A stretch of 64,000 bases of DNA, from contig JAJSPD010000064.1 in NCBI GenBank assembly GCA_021307315.1, positions 1-64,000 on the forward strand. The letters run 5' to 3'. The notes beneath the pieces were generated by a model. That model ran no database searches and was not told where the DNA came from. It worked only from the letters and a program-made list of their open reading frames with translations. The stretch's first letter is position 1; the number at the start of each line of letters is the position of its first letter. A program made the position numbers and the translations under genes. Origin of the DNA: Bisporella sp. PMI_857 (lineage: Eukaryota > Ascomycota > Leotiomycetes > Helotiales > Helotiaceae). Below, in pieces: positions 34,309-46,426 of the stretch.

Positions 34309-37300
34309 ATGCCGACCCTTCAAGGTTTATTGCGTCGTAGAGGCCAAGGTAGCGACTTAGATATTCGACGGCATAGCTTCTACACTGGTCAATCTGCGAG
34401 CAATCCCACGATAGTGTTTGATGGCAGAGCCAGCGAACAGATACCACGACGTCCGTCAGCTGCAGAATTTCTTTCCCCAGATTCCGCTGCCCCCGGTGTT
34501 TCCATAACAAGGACGTCTGGGGACGCCGGGTCTGGCTTAGACGAGCGGTCGGTCTCTCCTCCCGTACAAGAGGAATCCTCTAAACATCGCCGCTTTTCAA
34601 TGTTGAAGTTCCGTCATGCCTCAGATTCGCAATTGGCTACCAGAGCTCGACTCCACGCACAAGATAATGCTGCCCCTCCTCTACCACGCCGTAAGCATCC
34701 CTCTTCCTTTGTGTCATACATAAGACTAATATAATGAATCCTTAGCTCCAGAAATAATTACTACTTCACCTACAATAGATATAGGCAAAAGCCAACCTTT
34801 GAAGAAAAGGCCAAAGGTTAGACTTCCAGGAAAGGGTAGACTTTCGACAGATACCCCCCGAGAAGAGGCTCCTCACGAAGGACCAGCCAAACTTCTGAAG
34901 GTTGATAAGAAGGAAAGGAGAAAAACCATGTCAGAAACTGGTCCGACTGGGAGTAAGACAAGAGTTACTTTTGATGAGCCAAATAGACCAGTAACTCACG
35001 GTAATTCTCCACCAGCGTACGACGATGAGACCACTTCTACCTTAGCTCTGCCGGTGAATCGGCTCTCTGAATCTTCCAGATCAGATGCAAGTTCTGGAGA
35101 TCATGGAGTATATGCTACAACTACCACCACGACACACACAGTGCACACAACCACCACATTTTTCCGGCTTCCACGCAGAAAGAAACCGACACCTCTATTT
35201 GATTTATCGCATTTGTAAGTGCCCTTTGCGCCATTATACTTTGTATATGATGTATATGTTTACCTCTTCGCTAACGCTACCATTTTAAGACCTCAGAAAT
35301 CGCCACCAAAGCAGAGTTCCGAAGAAGGGCTGGCTCCTCCTCGAGCTTCTACAAGCATATCTAGCCAAGCTCTGGGATCTGAATCTCCTGCGGTCATAGC
35401 TCTAAGGTCTCCTTCTGCAGATGATATTGCAGCTCATGGGTTCTCTACTCCCCTTCCGTCTCCTTCTGCCCTTGTGAAGTCGGCCACTGGACTAGCAGGC
35501 CCTGGTACGCCGCTATTCCGGCAGGGGTCGAGTGCTAGTACGACATCATCTCCAACCAGAGCGAGACTCGGACTTCGAGGTAGATCGTCTACGTTGAATT
35601 CTCTCCGGAATGTGTCGAATGATGATCCTCTACCAACTCCAAATTTACCATCAACACGCACTTCTACCTCCACTGGACGTAAAAGCTTTGGTGATCTCTT
35701 TGGTTTATCCCATCGCTTACGCCAGAACTCTGAGCCAGCCTTTCCTAGAGGCTCTGGGCCAGGAACACCTGGTTCAAGTACATCCAAGAACAATTCAATG
35801 CAGCTGACAAGAGAACCTGTGGTTGTGTTGCCTGAGCGATTCGAGGATGACACACCCGCAAAATATCTCGTACGACTTGAAGAAGCAGTGAGCAGAGGTG
35901 TGGTTGCAAGTGTTCTGTGCAAAGGAACGGATCCATTTTCGCAGGCTGTTCTTCGTAGCTATATGCGAGGCTTCAGCTTTTTTGAATACCCGATGGATAT
36001 GGCTATTCGTAAGCTGCTAATGGAGGTCGAACTACCGAAAGAAACACAACAGATTGATCGCTGTCTGCAGGCATTTGCAAACAGATACCATGAGTGCAAC
36101 CCCGGGATATACGAATCTCCTGATCAGGCTTACTTCATCGCATTCTCGCTCCTGATTTTGCACACTGACGTCTTCAACAAGAACAACAAGAACAAAATGC
36201 AGAAGCCGGATTATCTGAAGAATACCCGTGGAGAAGGCATTTTTGACGAGATACTGGAATGCTTTTACGATAATATATCATATACCCCGTTCATTCATGT
36301 CGAAGACGATCTCGATATCAATGGCGAACGAATCATCCAGTACAAGACCAAAAAGAAGTCTCTGTTCCCACGAGGAAGTGTGGATACTTTGAAGCGGCCC
36401 TCCAAGGAGCCAGTAGATCCGTACACACTCATAATTGACAGCAAGCTAGATACGCTCAGACCAAATCTCAAGGATGTCATGTACGTGGAAGAACACTACA
36501 GCTATATCGGTACTGGCCCATCGTTGAATCACCAGAATCTTCGGGACACATTTTTCAGGACTGGCATTCTGCAGATCATATCGGCTCGATCACGGCCAGA
36601 TGCTTTCATGTCCGAGAAAACCCTAACTAACCCTGATGAAGCTTTACCGGGTGTTGTTGATATTAAAATCACTAAAGTTGGATTGCTCTGGCGCAAAGAT
36701 GTTAAGAAGAAGAAAACTAGATCCCCTTGGCAAGAGTGGGGTGCTATTCTTACAGGAGCCCAGCTATACTTCTTTCGGAATGTGACCTGGATCAAGAATC
36801 TGATGTCACAGCACGAAAGTCATATCAAGCAAGGCCATGAGGGCACTCCTGTCATTTTCAAGCCACCACTCGACCAGTTCAAGCCTGACGCGCTGATGTC
36901 TACTGATGATGCAGTTGCTCTTCTTGATTCCACATATAAGAAGCACAAGAATGCTTTCATTTTTGTTCGTCATGGGGGTTTCGAAGAGACTTTCCTTGCT
37001 GACAATGAGGATGAAAGGAATGATTGGCTCGCGAAGCTCAACTACGCAGCTGCTTTCAGAACTGCAGGAGTCCGTATACGAGGCGTAGTAGGTGGCAACT
37101 ATGATGGTCAGAGAAACCGTGGATTTAGACGACTGGAAAGTCACAATGATTCGACCAAGTCAGTACATACTCCTACAGGCGATGTGACAATCACAAGCGG
37201 TAGAATCGATGCGAAGATGCAGGAAGATATCTTTGCTGCTCGCCGGGAAATCATGTTGCAGAAAATAGGAGAGACAGAAGAGAAACTTATGACTGCACAG

Positions 37301-38737
37301 AAACACCTGGATGCCCAGCTTCGAAATGCTCGTCATTTACAAATTTTGGCCCCAATCCAGGCAAAGACGCGTGATCAGGTATTATTAGCCGCAGGGAAGA
37401 TGGCAGCTCAATTGAAATGGGGTCGGATGGAGATATGGCGCATGAAGTGCCACCGGGACATACTGTTAAAGGACCTTGAAGAGGAAAAGAGTGTGACGAG
37501 TCCGCGTACCACGACCGAAATGGCTACAGAAACACCATTGGGAGACCGAAATACCGTTACTCGATTAAACTCCAAGGCAAGCACTCTCATCCCCCAGCGA
37601 AGCCCTCGATCACCGGCTCTTACGCCGAAGACCCGACCATCAACTCAATCTACATTCGAACAGGACGAGGAATGTGCAACGGATGATGTATTCCAAACTC
37701 CTCCGCTATCTAGCTCCTCAAGCTTTTATAAAGCCCAAGCATCATGGGAACTTCCACCTTTGAACTTTGATCTTCGTGGAGCTCGCAAAGCCTCATTCTC
37801 CAGTGTAAAGCCATCAAGTCCCAAAGTTGCTTCGACACCTTCTCGTTCTGATTCGAAGTCCATTGTGGTTGATGACACACGACGATTATCACATCCAAAT
37901 GTTGATGCAGCCGAGCACGCAGTACTAGAGCAAGCAGGCTTAGTTGACTTAGAGAAGACTCCAGATGGGAAACGGCCTGCCAGCGGTTCTGAAGTCGAGG
38001 AAAGTAAAGATCAAGTTGCCGAGAAAGACAAAATGGACAGAGGCAAGATTCGTCGTAGTTTACACCGCACGCTTCGCGATGCCCATGTTGTGCCTCCTCA
38101 CCGGTCAAGCCGAAAAGGGAGGGAATCAGCGAGCGCGAGTGCTCCAGAGAGTCCTGAAGATGTGCTGGCTCGAGGAACTGGTAGCTTTGTCTTCCATGGC
38201 AAACAGGCTTCAGTTATTACAATCGGCCCAGAGCTTCAAAATATGTCACCAGATGAGCGCCTTCGTTTACGCAAGCAGTCACATAAGGTAGAGCCTGGCA
38301 TGTCTTCTCCAGCAACCATTGACGACGATTTCCATTCTATTCTTGCTGAGCCTTTCGAGTATCACGAAAGGCACGGATCAGCAGCAACTGCAGATACAAC
38401 TACCTTAAAAGAGTTGAGAGAGCAAGGAGGCACCAATTCTAGCACCCGTACACCTGTAATAGTGACATCTGCTGCCGAAGATGACCACCCCGCGGTTAAT
38501 CTCACTGAAGAACAAGGCACGTGTATTGCGTCTGCCAAGTACGGCGAGGAAGACGAGGAAAGAGACAGGAGCGAGGACTTACTTACTGCCCAGAACGAAT
38601 TCTACACGCCTCAAGCATCCAATTCCCCGGTATCTGTCGCGTTCCCGGATAATCATCAAGAACGAGAAGACACGGACGACCTCGAACCCGTGATCGAAAG
38701 GATCCCAAGTCCTGCGATGGCAACTGTTGGTGCATAG
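34309..38737 (+). CDS. Sec7-PH guanine nucleotide exchange factor for Arf-family GTPases
   Basis: Three exons, 34309..34690, 34746..35214 and 35290..38737; introns of 55 and 75 nt keep frame, giving 1432 residues. The protein activates Arf or Arl GTPases and so drives vesicle budding or cell polarity. The N-terminal 460 residues are Ser/Thr/Pro-rich and probably disordered. The Sec7 domain covers about 465-615 and holds the helix MDMAIRKLLMEVELPKETQQ, with the catalytic 'glutamate finger' near residue 535 and the FSLLILHTDVFN motif. A pleckstrin-homology domain follows at about 745-885 (VGLLWRK ... ERNDWLAKLNYAAAF), then a predicted coiled-coil stretch (about 920-1000). The tail is disordered. 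Architecture fits the Syt1/Yel1 group of yeast (Syt1 acts on Arl1, Yel1 on Arf3); length favours the Syt1-like type, but that choice is inference. Confidence 0.92.
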
Positions 38738-39708
38738 GGTGGGCGACAACTTTATACGTAGCCTACACTTTCATCTCTAAATCCTAGCGGCTTCAATTAT
38801 ATTTTTCAGAAGCAAACACGTTCGCATAAAAAGTTATTCATGGACGACTAAATGTTTCATTTGTAGTGTGTATCATAACAGGCAACTTGACAGGCTGGGT
38901 TACCGCTGGCTTCCGGGGGAGTTTGGAATGTTATATAGACGTGAGGGAAATATATTTTATTAGTGGATGGCGTAATGATTTGATGGTTGCTATGCATAGT
39001 ATGAGGAGTAAATGTATTCATGGTTCAATAGCTTGCTTCCCCAGATATCTTTGACGTGATGTGTAATTCCATCGGATGACATATGAGTTGTTTATGTCTG
39101 TTTGCTCCTGCAGATGCGTGAAGGGTGATTGATACATTGAGAAACAAACTAGAAGACTTCCATACAGGTTCTGGCCTTCCCTGGTAGGGGTATCTGTTTC
39201 ATTCAGAACAGTTTCGATAATGGTAATTGTTCTAGATCCACACATAACTCAGGGGATTAAGATTATTTAGACGCTGGTCTGGTTGAGGGCCATGAGTGGC
39301 CCGGATATCGTTCAAAAATTTATTTCGGGGCAATAGTTCTCTAATTGGCAGGTGACAGTCATTACATAAATTCGTGGATAAAGGAATAGAAGAAACATGC
39401 AAACGAGGTGACACAAGGGGGGTGATATCCTGGTCATCGCTAATGCACCAGCGGTTCAGGCTTCAGCGGCGGTTAACACACAAGGCTGTGTAAATAGCAG
39501 CATCCTGCCCTCCAACTTCCTTCACTCCTTTATCTTGTTCTTCTACCAAAGAACAAACATTCCTAGCATTATTGCAGCTGTAGAGCAGTGCCTTGGACCA
39601 ATTCTTCGACCCAGAGTGCGTCGATGAAAGAATTCGGCTTACAATACGTGATAACGGCAGTTCAAGCAATTCAGCCGCCCTTCCGTTCGGAGCTGATAAA
39701 TCTGAAAG
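38738..39708. other. Intergenic, no gene seen; likely StuA-like leader
   Basis: Begins with the 3' flank of the Sec7 gene. StuA-type genes often have long leaders, so the right half may be transcribed. Reverse frames at 39018-39245 and 39232-39414 carry no motif. Confidence 0.4.
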
Positions 39709-40588
39709 ATGGAGAACAATTACTCTTACAATTCTCATCCCTCAACCAGCTCTCCCAATGAGCGCAATGACCCCAATCAATCCGCAAGCTCTCACACCCC
39801 AAGCAGTATTGCGAGTCCCAGAACCCTTCAGCCTCTTCCCCCCATGATGAACACCCCACAGTCCTATCTACCCATTCAACAATCACCCTACCCCCATAGC
39901 CAACCTTCCTATCAAAATGGCTACGATTACCGCTCAATCCCAAACCCAAACTACACCCAGGACGCTCCGCTGCCATCGATGTCGTCGCCCATGCCACAAG
40001 GCTACGGCGCCACTAGCATGGATACCACTGGTCAGATTGCGCCGCCGGGAATGAGACCCAGGCTTACGACGAGCGTGTTTGAGGAAGAGGGAAGCATTTG
40101 CTTTCAGGTTGATGTTGATGGAATTTGTGTTGCGAGACGTGAAGGTTCGACTAAGCTTTCTTAGGTTGATGTGAGGTAGTTTTCTTGGTAAGGCGTCTGA
40201 CGGGTGATAGATAACCACATGATCAATGGGACGAAGCTGCTTAATGTAGCACGGATGACACGGGGCCGTCGGGATGGGATTTTAAAGGCTGAGAAGCAAA
40301 AGACTGTGGTCAAGATTGGGCCAATGCATCTGAAGGGTGTTTGGTAATTTATGAGAACTATCTCACTTGAAGTCCAACTAATTATTAAATAGGATTCCAT
40401 ACGAACGTGCACTTGCGCTGGCCAACCAGGAGAAGATCACCGAGCAGCTATATCCATTATTTGTCCACAACATTGGAAATCTCTTGTATCATCCAAATAG
40501 TACAGCTCGTCCTCAGGTTGCCCAATACAACAGACCAGAAGAATTACCCAGAATGCACGTGGAGGATGATCGTCGGCTAAGAATCTAG
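39709..40588 (+). CDS. APSES-domain transcription factor, short StuA-like protein
   Basis: Three exons, 39709..40144, 40211..40343 and 40393..40588; introns of 66 and 49 nt keep frame, giving 254 residues. StuA-type factors bind DNA through a KilA-N-like APSES domain and control conidiophore development and metabolism. Residues 1-115 are Ser/Pro/Gln/Tyr-rich, as in StuA, and end with the conserved lead-in APPGMRPR. The APSES domain covers about 117-225: [50 protein letters not shown], and [16 protein letters not shown]. The frame then stops only 30 residues later. Full StuA proteins continue for several hundred residues with a nuclear signal. Substitutions such as FEEEGS for WEDEGS suggest a diverged second copy or a shortened form. 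An unrecognised downstream exon is the main alternative. Confidence 0.85.
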
Positions 40589-41377
40589 CCATCAGTATTT
40601 TGGAAGTGTTAAGATACGGGTTATGATGGAAGTATAACGAATCGATGGAGTTACGATATAATGATATGATAGATACCATGAACGGGATATTTTATGCAGC
40701 TTTAGTTTCAGAGGGAGCAGGCGAAATTGAACTCGGAGGACGAGCTTGAGAGCATGTTATGCTATGATGAATTGATGAACGTTTCTCAGTAATTTCGTTG
40801 GTTTCTCATTTGAATGATTTCATACGAAAGCTGACTACTATGGCTTTTGATTTCAAATGAAATTTTCTCAGGAGTGTTGATAAATAGCAGCAGAGGCATA
40901 AGGCCGTGCGGTATATATACATCAGGAAATCCACTTGACAAATATCTACAGAGAGTCTAGGGAGGCTGTTCGTGTATATTCCAAGCTTAGAGAATAAGTA
41001 CCGACTCAACAGTGACAAAAGCATTACTTTGCTACAAAACATAATCTCGAGAAACTGAAAAAATGACCCGGTGTGCAGAGAGAAGAACACTTGTTATCTC
41101 TAAAAGATAACACCGCAAATTGACTGTCTTTGAGTTTTGAGTAACGGGGAGAAATCGTGTATATCACTCAAGATTTATTTACAATACGCTAAAGTTTCTC
41201 CATCTCTAATGAGAAAGAAGATAAATCGAACCACCATGCAGAGCTGCTAGATTGACGCGCTAGTTTGATATTCATCAACAGTGAAGCGAGAGTGCCCCAC
41301 CATCAATCTGCCCACACCATACCCCGCCAATATCAAGTATATTGTCGCGGTGATCTCGTGTTGCAGAATATGTCACA
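40589..41377. other. Intergenic, no gene seen
   Basis: About 790 bp after the StuA-like stop and before SRP72. I looked for a continuation of the StuA C-terminal region and saw none in either of the forward frames that could be joined. The reverse frame 40806-41090 has no motif. Confidence 0.4.
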
Positions 41378-43384
41378 ATGGCTTCCAAACCGGCCGAATC
41401 GTTGACAGCTTTACTTCGCAGCTCAACAATAGAAGACCACGAAGAGGTTCTCAAGGCCGCCAACGCTGCCATAAAAGCCACCAAAAGCCCTGAGGCTTTC
41501 CACAGTCGAGTTGTCGCCCTGCTCAAACTCGACCGTTTCGATGATGCCCTCAGAGCACTGGATGAAGGAGGAGACAAACTTGCAGAACGATGCGTGCTCG
41601 AGAAAGCGTATGCGCTGTATAAGACTGGGAAGCTTGAGGAAGCGGAGAAGCTGGCCAAGGGATCAGAAAGGAGAGGATTGAAACACGTTGCCGCGCAAGT
41701 TGCATATCGGGCGGAGAAGTTCGAGGATGCAGCGATAATTTATAAAGAATTGAGCGTAGAGACAGGACCGATCGAAGGGGAGGAGAATGATCTTAGAATC
41801 AACAGCTCTGCGACGGATGCACAATTGGAGTGGCAGGGGAATGGAGACAAAGTCGAAGCCAGCAGAAAGGACGCGAAAAGGGAAGATTTGGAGGCGTTTG
41901 AAACTTCATATAATGCAGCTTGTAGTTTTATTGCTCGTGGAGATCTTAGTAAGGGAGCTTTCTTACTCAAGAGGGCTAGAGATTTATGTGAGGCGTTGGA
42001 TGAACTAACGGACGAGGAGAAAAGAACAGAGGTTCTGCCTATCCTGGTCCAGCAAGCCTATGTTCTTACTAAATCAGGGAACTTGGAAGGGGCAGAGGCG
42101 ATTCAAAAGCAGATTACTGTTACAGAGTAAGTGTATTGTATGGCATGCTTCGAAGTCCATTCTGATGGTTACAGTGTTCCAGAGCCACCAACCAGGGTCA
42201 TAGCACAAAATAACGCCTTGGCCGCCTTAACCACGAACGAAAATCCATATATGAGCCAACGCATCTTCGAGTCAGTACCAAGACTGTCACATACGGAGAA
42301 GCTATTTGGGTATCAAGCAAACATTTTAAAGTGGAATAGATATGCGATTGATCTGCAGTCTAAAAAATATGATGGTGTAGCTCATTCAACAGTTGCTACC
42401 ATCTCCAAATACCCTTCGCCAACAATATCTCCATTCCCTAACACGTTATCTGTCCTTAATGCCGCTGCTCACGCAAGTGGAGATACTGGTAAGGCCAGCC
42501 TGAAAAACATCTTACCACAACTTGAAAAACGACCGAACGATGTTGGTCTTCTCCTCACAATAATCCAACTTTATGTGCTCACCAATAATATCGGACCAGC
42601 TGTTACGCTATTGGAGACATTTTTCAAACGCCTCGAGGAGTCCACCTCGCCGTCCGATCTTGATGTGCGATATGCGCCTGGCTTGATTGCCCTCGCCGTT
42701 TCATTATATCGTCTCTCAGGAAGGAAAGCTCCTATTAAAACAGAACTTGGAAAAGCTGCTTCTCATTGGCGGAGAAAATCGTTAGCATCTTCGAAGTCTC
42801 TGTTACAGGCTGCTGGGATATCCCTTCTAGGTTCTTCTGAACACGAGGATCTGACTGCAGCGGGTGAGATATTTTCTAACCTCCGGGAGCAAGACCCAAG
42901 TGACCGAGTTGCGATCGCCGGGTTTGTTGCATCATATGCTTCTAGTGATTACAAGAAGATATCACAAGATCTTGATAAAGTGACTCCAGTGGATCGACTG
43001 ATCACCGGCATCGATGCAGAGGCGCTAGAGGAAGCCGGTGTGCCATCCTTGCCTACTCCTGCTGCTGCAGTAGCAACCAAGAAACGTGCCGCAGATAGCG
43101 AGGAGAAGGAGAAGCCGGCTAAGAAGAGGAGGATTCCAAAGAGCAGAATGCCAAAAGATTTCGAGGAAGGCAAGAAGTTGGATCCTGAGAGATGGCTTCC
43201 GTTACGCGACAGGAGCAGCTATCGACCTAAAGGCAAGAAGGGGAAGAAAAAGGCCTTAGATATGACACAAGGCGGTGTTGTAAAAGAAGAGGAGAGCCTG
43301 GAACTGGCCGGAGGAGCAGGCACGGTCAAGGTGGAGAAGTCCGGCGCAGCATCGAAGGCTAAGAAGAAGAAGGGGAAGAAATAG
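41378..43384 (+). CDS. SRP72: Signal recognition particle subunit SRP72
   Basis: Two exons, 41378..42126 and 42175..43384, with a 48-nt GTAAGT...CAG intron in phase 2; 652 residues. SRP72 joins SRP68 on the 7S RNA and helps the particle bring nascent secretory proteins to the ER. Most of the protein is helical repeats of TPR type (for example LEKAYALYKTGKLEEAEKLA and ILVQQAYVLTKSGNLEGAEA). Near the C-terminus comes the RNA-binding signature DPERWLPLRDRSSYRPKGKK, preceded and followed by Lys-rich basic stretches. Length and order match fungal SRP72. The tail ends in a Lys-only run (KAKKKKGKK). Tandem with the NSRP1-like gene downstream on the same strand. Confidence 0.95.
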
Positions 43385-43935
43385 AGGGTAGTTGAAGGAA
43401 TAGTCTGTATAAATTTGAGCTGTTGTTGCCGATTTCTCTATCAAGACTAAATTTATGACTAGCATCACAATAGCTGATTATCATATACAAGTATGATAGT
43501 GAAGTGTTGGTAAGGATAGAATCAGGCAGTCTCCTGAGGCTAAGGGATGGAAACAACATATTAGAACATTCGCTTTTTTGGTCCCCTATTTTAGGCGAGT
43601 TCATATTCGAGTTACCTTATACAATTAGTGTCGGCTTATAACAATAAGATCCGAACACGAGTCACCTCAAATCTCAGTATCTAAAAGTTCAACAGTAATA
43701 CAAAATAAATGTCATTACAAGAACCTAGTAAATCAAATATTTATCATTAATGCGTTGATAAGTTTGGAAAGGTTGGAATTTAAGCTTTACTTACACGAGT
43801 CCAAGTTGCAATATGCGTTTATCGATAAGCGATTTTGAGGAGGCTGAAAACCAACCTCATCTCTCCATCTAGTTTGCAGCTCAAGCTATTAGCACGCCTA
43901 ACACACCTTCTCGGCACTCAGATTGAGCACTAGTA
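43385..43935. other. Intergenic, nothing recognised
   Basis: AT-rich 550 bp between two forward genes; should hold the SRP72 polyadenylation region and the promoter of the NSRP1-like gene. Confidence 0.4.
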
Positions 43936-45135
43936 ATGTCAGGAAAAGGACTTGCGTACGGGCTTAATGTCCCAAAGAAAGCCGGCGCATCTAAACCCCA
44001 GTCCGCTAAACGGAAAACTATATTCGAGGAGGAAGACTCAGACGGCGAGAATGCAAACAATGGAGATGGAAGTTTCGAGGCAATCGGCGAGTTTGGTGGC
44101 ATATCTACGAAGAAGATGCCTCCAAAGCCCATACGAAAGCCAGCCGAATCAGCTATCAAGCCCCAATTAGGAGCTGGGAGCAAGAAGATGCCAATAAGCA
44201 TGTACGGAGACTTATCCACGAACTTCTCCTCCAAAAAGCATGCCGAGAAAGCCGAAGAACTAGACGAAAATATATACGACTACGACGGCGTCTATGATTC
44301 CCTGAAACCGCATAAGAAGACGACAGTCGAGGATGAAGAGAAGCGACCGAAGTATATGAAGAATCTGATTGAGGCGGCTGCGGTGAGGAAGAGGGACGCA
44401 ACGATCGCAGAGGAGAAGAAGTTAGCCCGGGATAGGGAGGCGGAAGGCGACGAGTTTGCGGATAAGGAGAAGTTTGTTACGAGCGCATATAAGAAACAGC
44501 AGGAGGAGAACCGGAGGATAGAAGAGGAAGAGCGCAGGCGGGAGGAGGAGGAGGCAAAGAAGAATAAGGGGGCAGGCATGTCGGGGTTTTATAAGAAGAT
44601 GTTGGAGAAGGATGACAAGAAGCATGCGGAGGTGTTGAAGGCGGCAGAGGAGAGGGAGAAGAACGGTCTCGTGGAGCAGGTGGAGGAGGAGGAGACAAAG
44701 ATGACGGATGCAGATCTGGCGAGGGAGATCAATAAGAAGAAAGCCGGGGCCATTGAGATTAATGATGAAGGCCAGGTGGTCGACAAGAGGCAGCTGCTAA
44801 AGGGTGGATTGAACATTCTTGCGAAGCCCAAGAAGCCCACGACGAGCAATGCTCAACGTGGCGCCTCCTCAGCATCCGATCGCAGTGGTACTGGATTTGT
44901 GGGAGCGGCTGGCGGAAAGCAAGCTATGCGGGAACGTCAGACTCATATGATGGAGGCCCAGCTGGAAGCAGCTACGAAACGGGCGCGTGAAGAAGAGGAA
45001 GAGGAGAGGCTCAAGTTGGAGAATGCTGCGAAGAGCCAAAAGACTCAAGGGGACATTATGAGTGCCAAAGAGAGGTACCTGGCCAGAAAGCGGGAGGCAG
45101 AAGAAGCCAAGAAAAGAGGCGAACAGCAGATATAA
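43936..45135 (+). CDS. NSRP1-like (CCDC55, DUF2040) nuclear speckle splicing regulator
   Basis: Single exon, 399 residues. In animals NSRP1 is a coiled-coil nuclear protein that influences alternative splice-site choice. The start MSGKGLAYGLNVPKK matches the family opening. The DUF2040 core lies around residues 95-230 and shows the typical NIYDYDGVYDSLK followed by KRPKYMKNLIEAAAVRKRD, a DEF.DKEKFVTSAYKKQ segment and a long Glu/Arg coiled coil (EENRRIEEEERRREEEEAKK). A second coiled stretch closes the protein with KERYLARKREAEEAKKRG. Charge is high throughout, with no membrane segment. The role in fungal splicing is inferred from the family. Confidence 0.88.
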   Translation: MSGKGLAYGLNVPKKAGASKPQSAKRKTIFEEEDSDGENANNGDGSFEAIGEFGGISTKKMPPKPIRKPAESAIKPQLGAGSKKMPISMYGDLSTNFSSKKHAEKAEELDENIYDYDGVYDSLKPHKKTTVEDEEKRPKYMKNLIEAAAVRKRDATIAEEKKLARDREAEGDEFADKEKFVTSAYKKQQEENRRIEEEERRREEEEAKKNKGAGMSGFYKKMLEKDDKKHAEVLKAAEEREKNGLVEQVEEEETKMTDADLAREINKKKAGAIEINDEGQVVDKRQLLKGGLNILAKPKKPTTSNAQRGASSASDRSGTGFVGAAGGKQAMRERQTHMMEAQLEAATKRAREEEEEERLKLENAAKSQKTQGDIMSAKERYLARKREAEEAKKRGEQQI

Positions 45136-46426
45136 AAATCGAACCGAAGGATCACTACAATATTTTGGCAGGATGTGTTCGCGTATCTTGCCGAATGTGA
45201 GTTCTTTGTTATTATTTTTCAGCAAGGATGCTTCTATAACTATATTCCTTTAATTCTAACCTTTATAGAGAGTCCTGGATCATCATACTTCCAAATCATA
45301 TTAGCTAAGGCACATCTCTGGTGAGCTATATGAGCCATTTGACCACAACGGCAGACCTTGATCATCAAGCTTCTAGGCCATATCGACGAATAGCAGGATT
45401 TAAATCTCTAGTAATATGTGATGGCCTTTATCTATATCGTATCCTAAGGTTCGCCTCTCAAAATTATCACATAGCCGATCTTATCCTATATGCCTCGATT
45501 TCGCCATGGATGGCCCGGTAAAACATATGTCTCTTCATCGACTCATAGTCTGGTTAATCTCATCACCCAGATGACAGTTTCCCTAGGCTATTGCAGCTCT
45601 CAATGATTCTAAGAAACTACGTCTATAGAAATGGACTGTTTGAAGGTTAGGCTCAGAAGTTGAACATTTAATATTTTTTCCAGTATACGCCGGAGCACTC
45701 AAGGCCCATCGCTGGGGATGATATTCTAGAAAGATTGTCTTTAGCCTCTACGAGTAACCAGAAGGATAGAGCAACAGTAAGGTGCTTGATTCGTATTCCC
45801 TTTCCATCTTTCTGGGCACGACTAACTCCTATCTTCAGGCTTTTATGTGGAATCAAGTCCTTTGAATATGTCAGACTGTAACATACATTTAGATTATCTG
45901 CAACCCTTAAAGATCATATTTATCTCAAACTTATGAGACCCCCAGCTTGGATATCTGTTATAGTTTACCGGCTCCAAACACCCAAACCTCTGCTATACAA
46001 TATACCAAAATGACGGCATGTTAGCGGGCGTACATATGCAAGAGGCCGGCCCACGAACTAGCTCAATATCTGCACTCCGAAGTCATTTCAAACTTAGATG
46101 TTTAGACTGGGGATATCTGTCACATTTTAGAGAATTTGACCTTTTTTAATGCTCTCAAACTTGAAGAACCAGGAGCCCGGGAACATTGCCGTATCGCTTA
46201 TATTTATTCGTTCAAGTGACAATCGATAATTCTTCCCGCCTCACCTTATCGTGTAAATAGCATAAGTGGTAGGTCCGTCTTTCAACAGGGCAACAACGCG
46301 CTCTCGATATCACCGCGAATCACTACCAACAGCCTCGAGCAAAGTCGTGTGAACTCAACACCAAGTTGCGAATAAGGTTAGTATACACGGTGCCGTGTTT
46401 ATAAGACGAGTGCTAATGTAGGTCAG
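45136..46426. other. Intergenic, no gene seen
   Basis: About 1.3 kb of AT-rich sequence. Two imperfect copies of a GGATATCTGT word (near 45950 and 46113) occur, each close to a T-rich stretch, too short to define a repeat family. No motif-bearing open frame. Confidence 0.35.

Noticed and set aside
44156..44849. Several Ser/Leu/Pro-rich reverse frames
   Set aside because: Complement of the Glu/Lys-rich coiled coil of the NSRP1-like gene.
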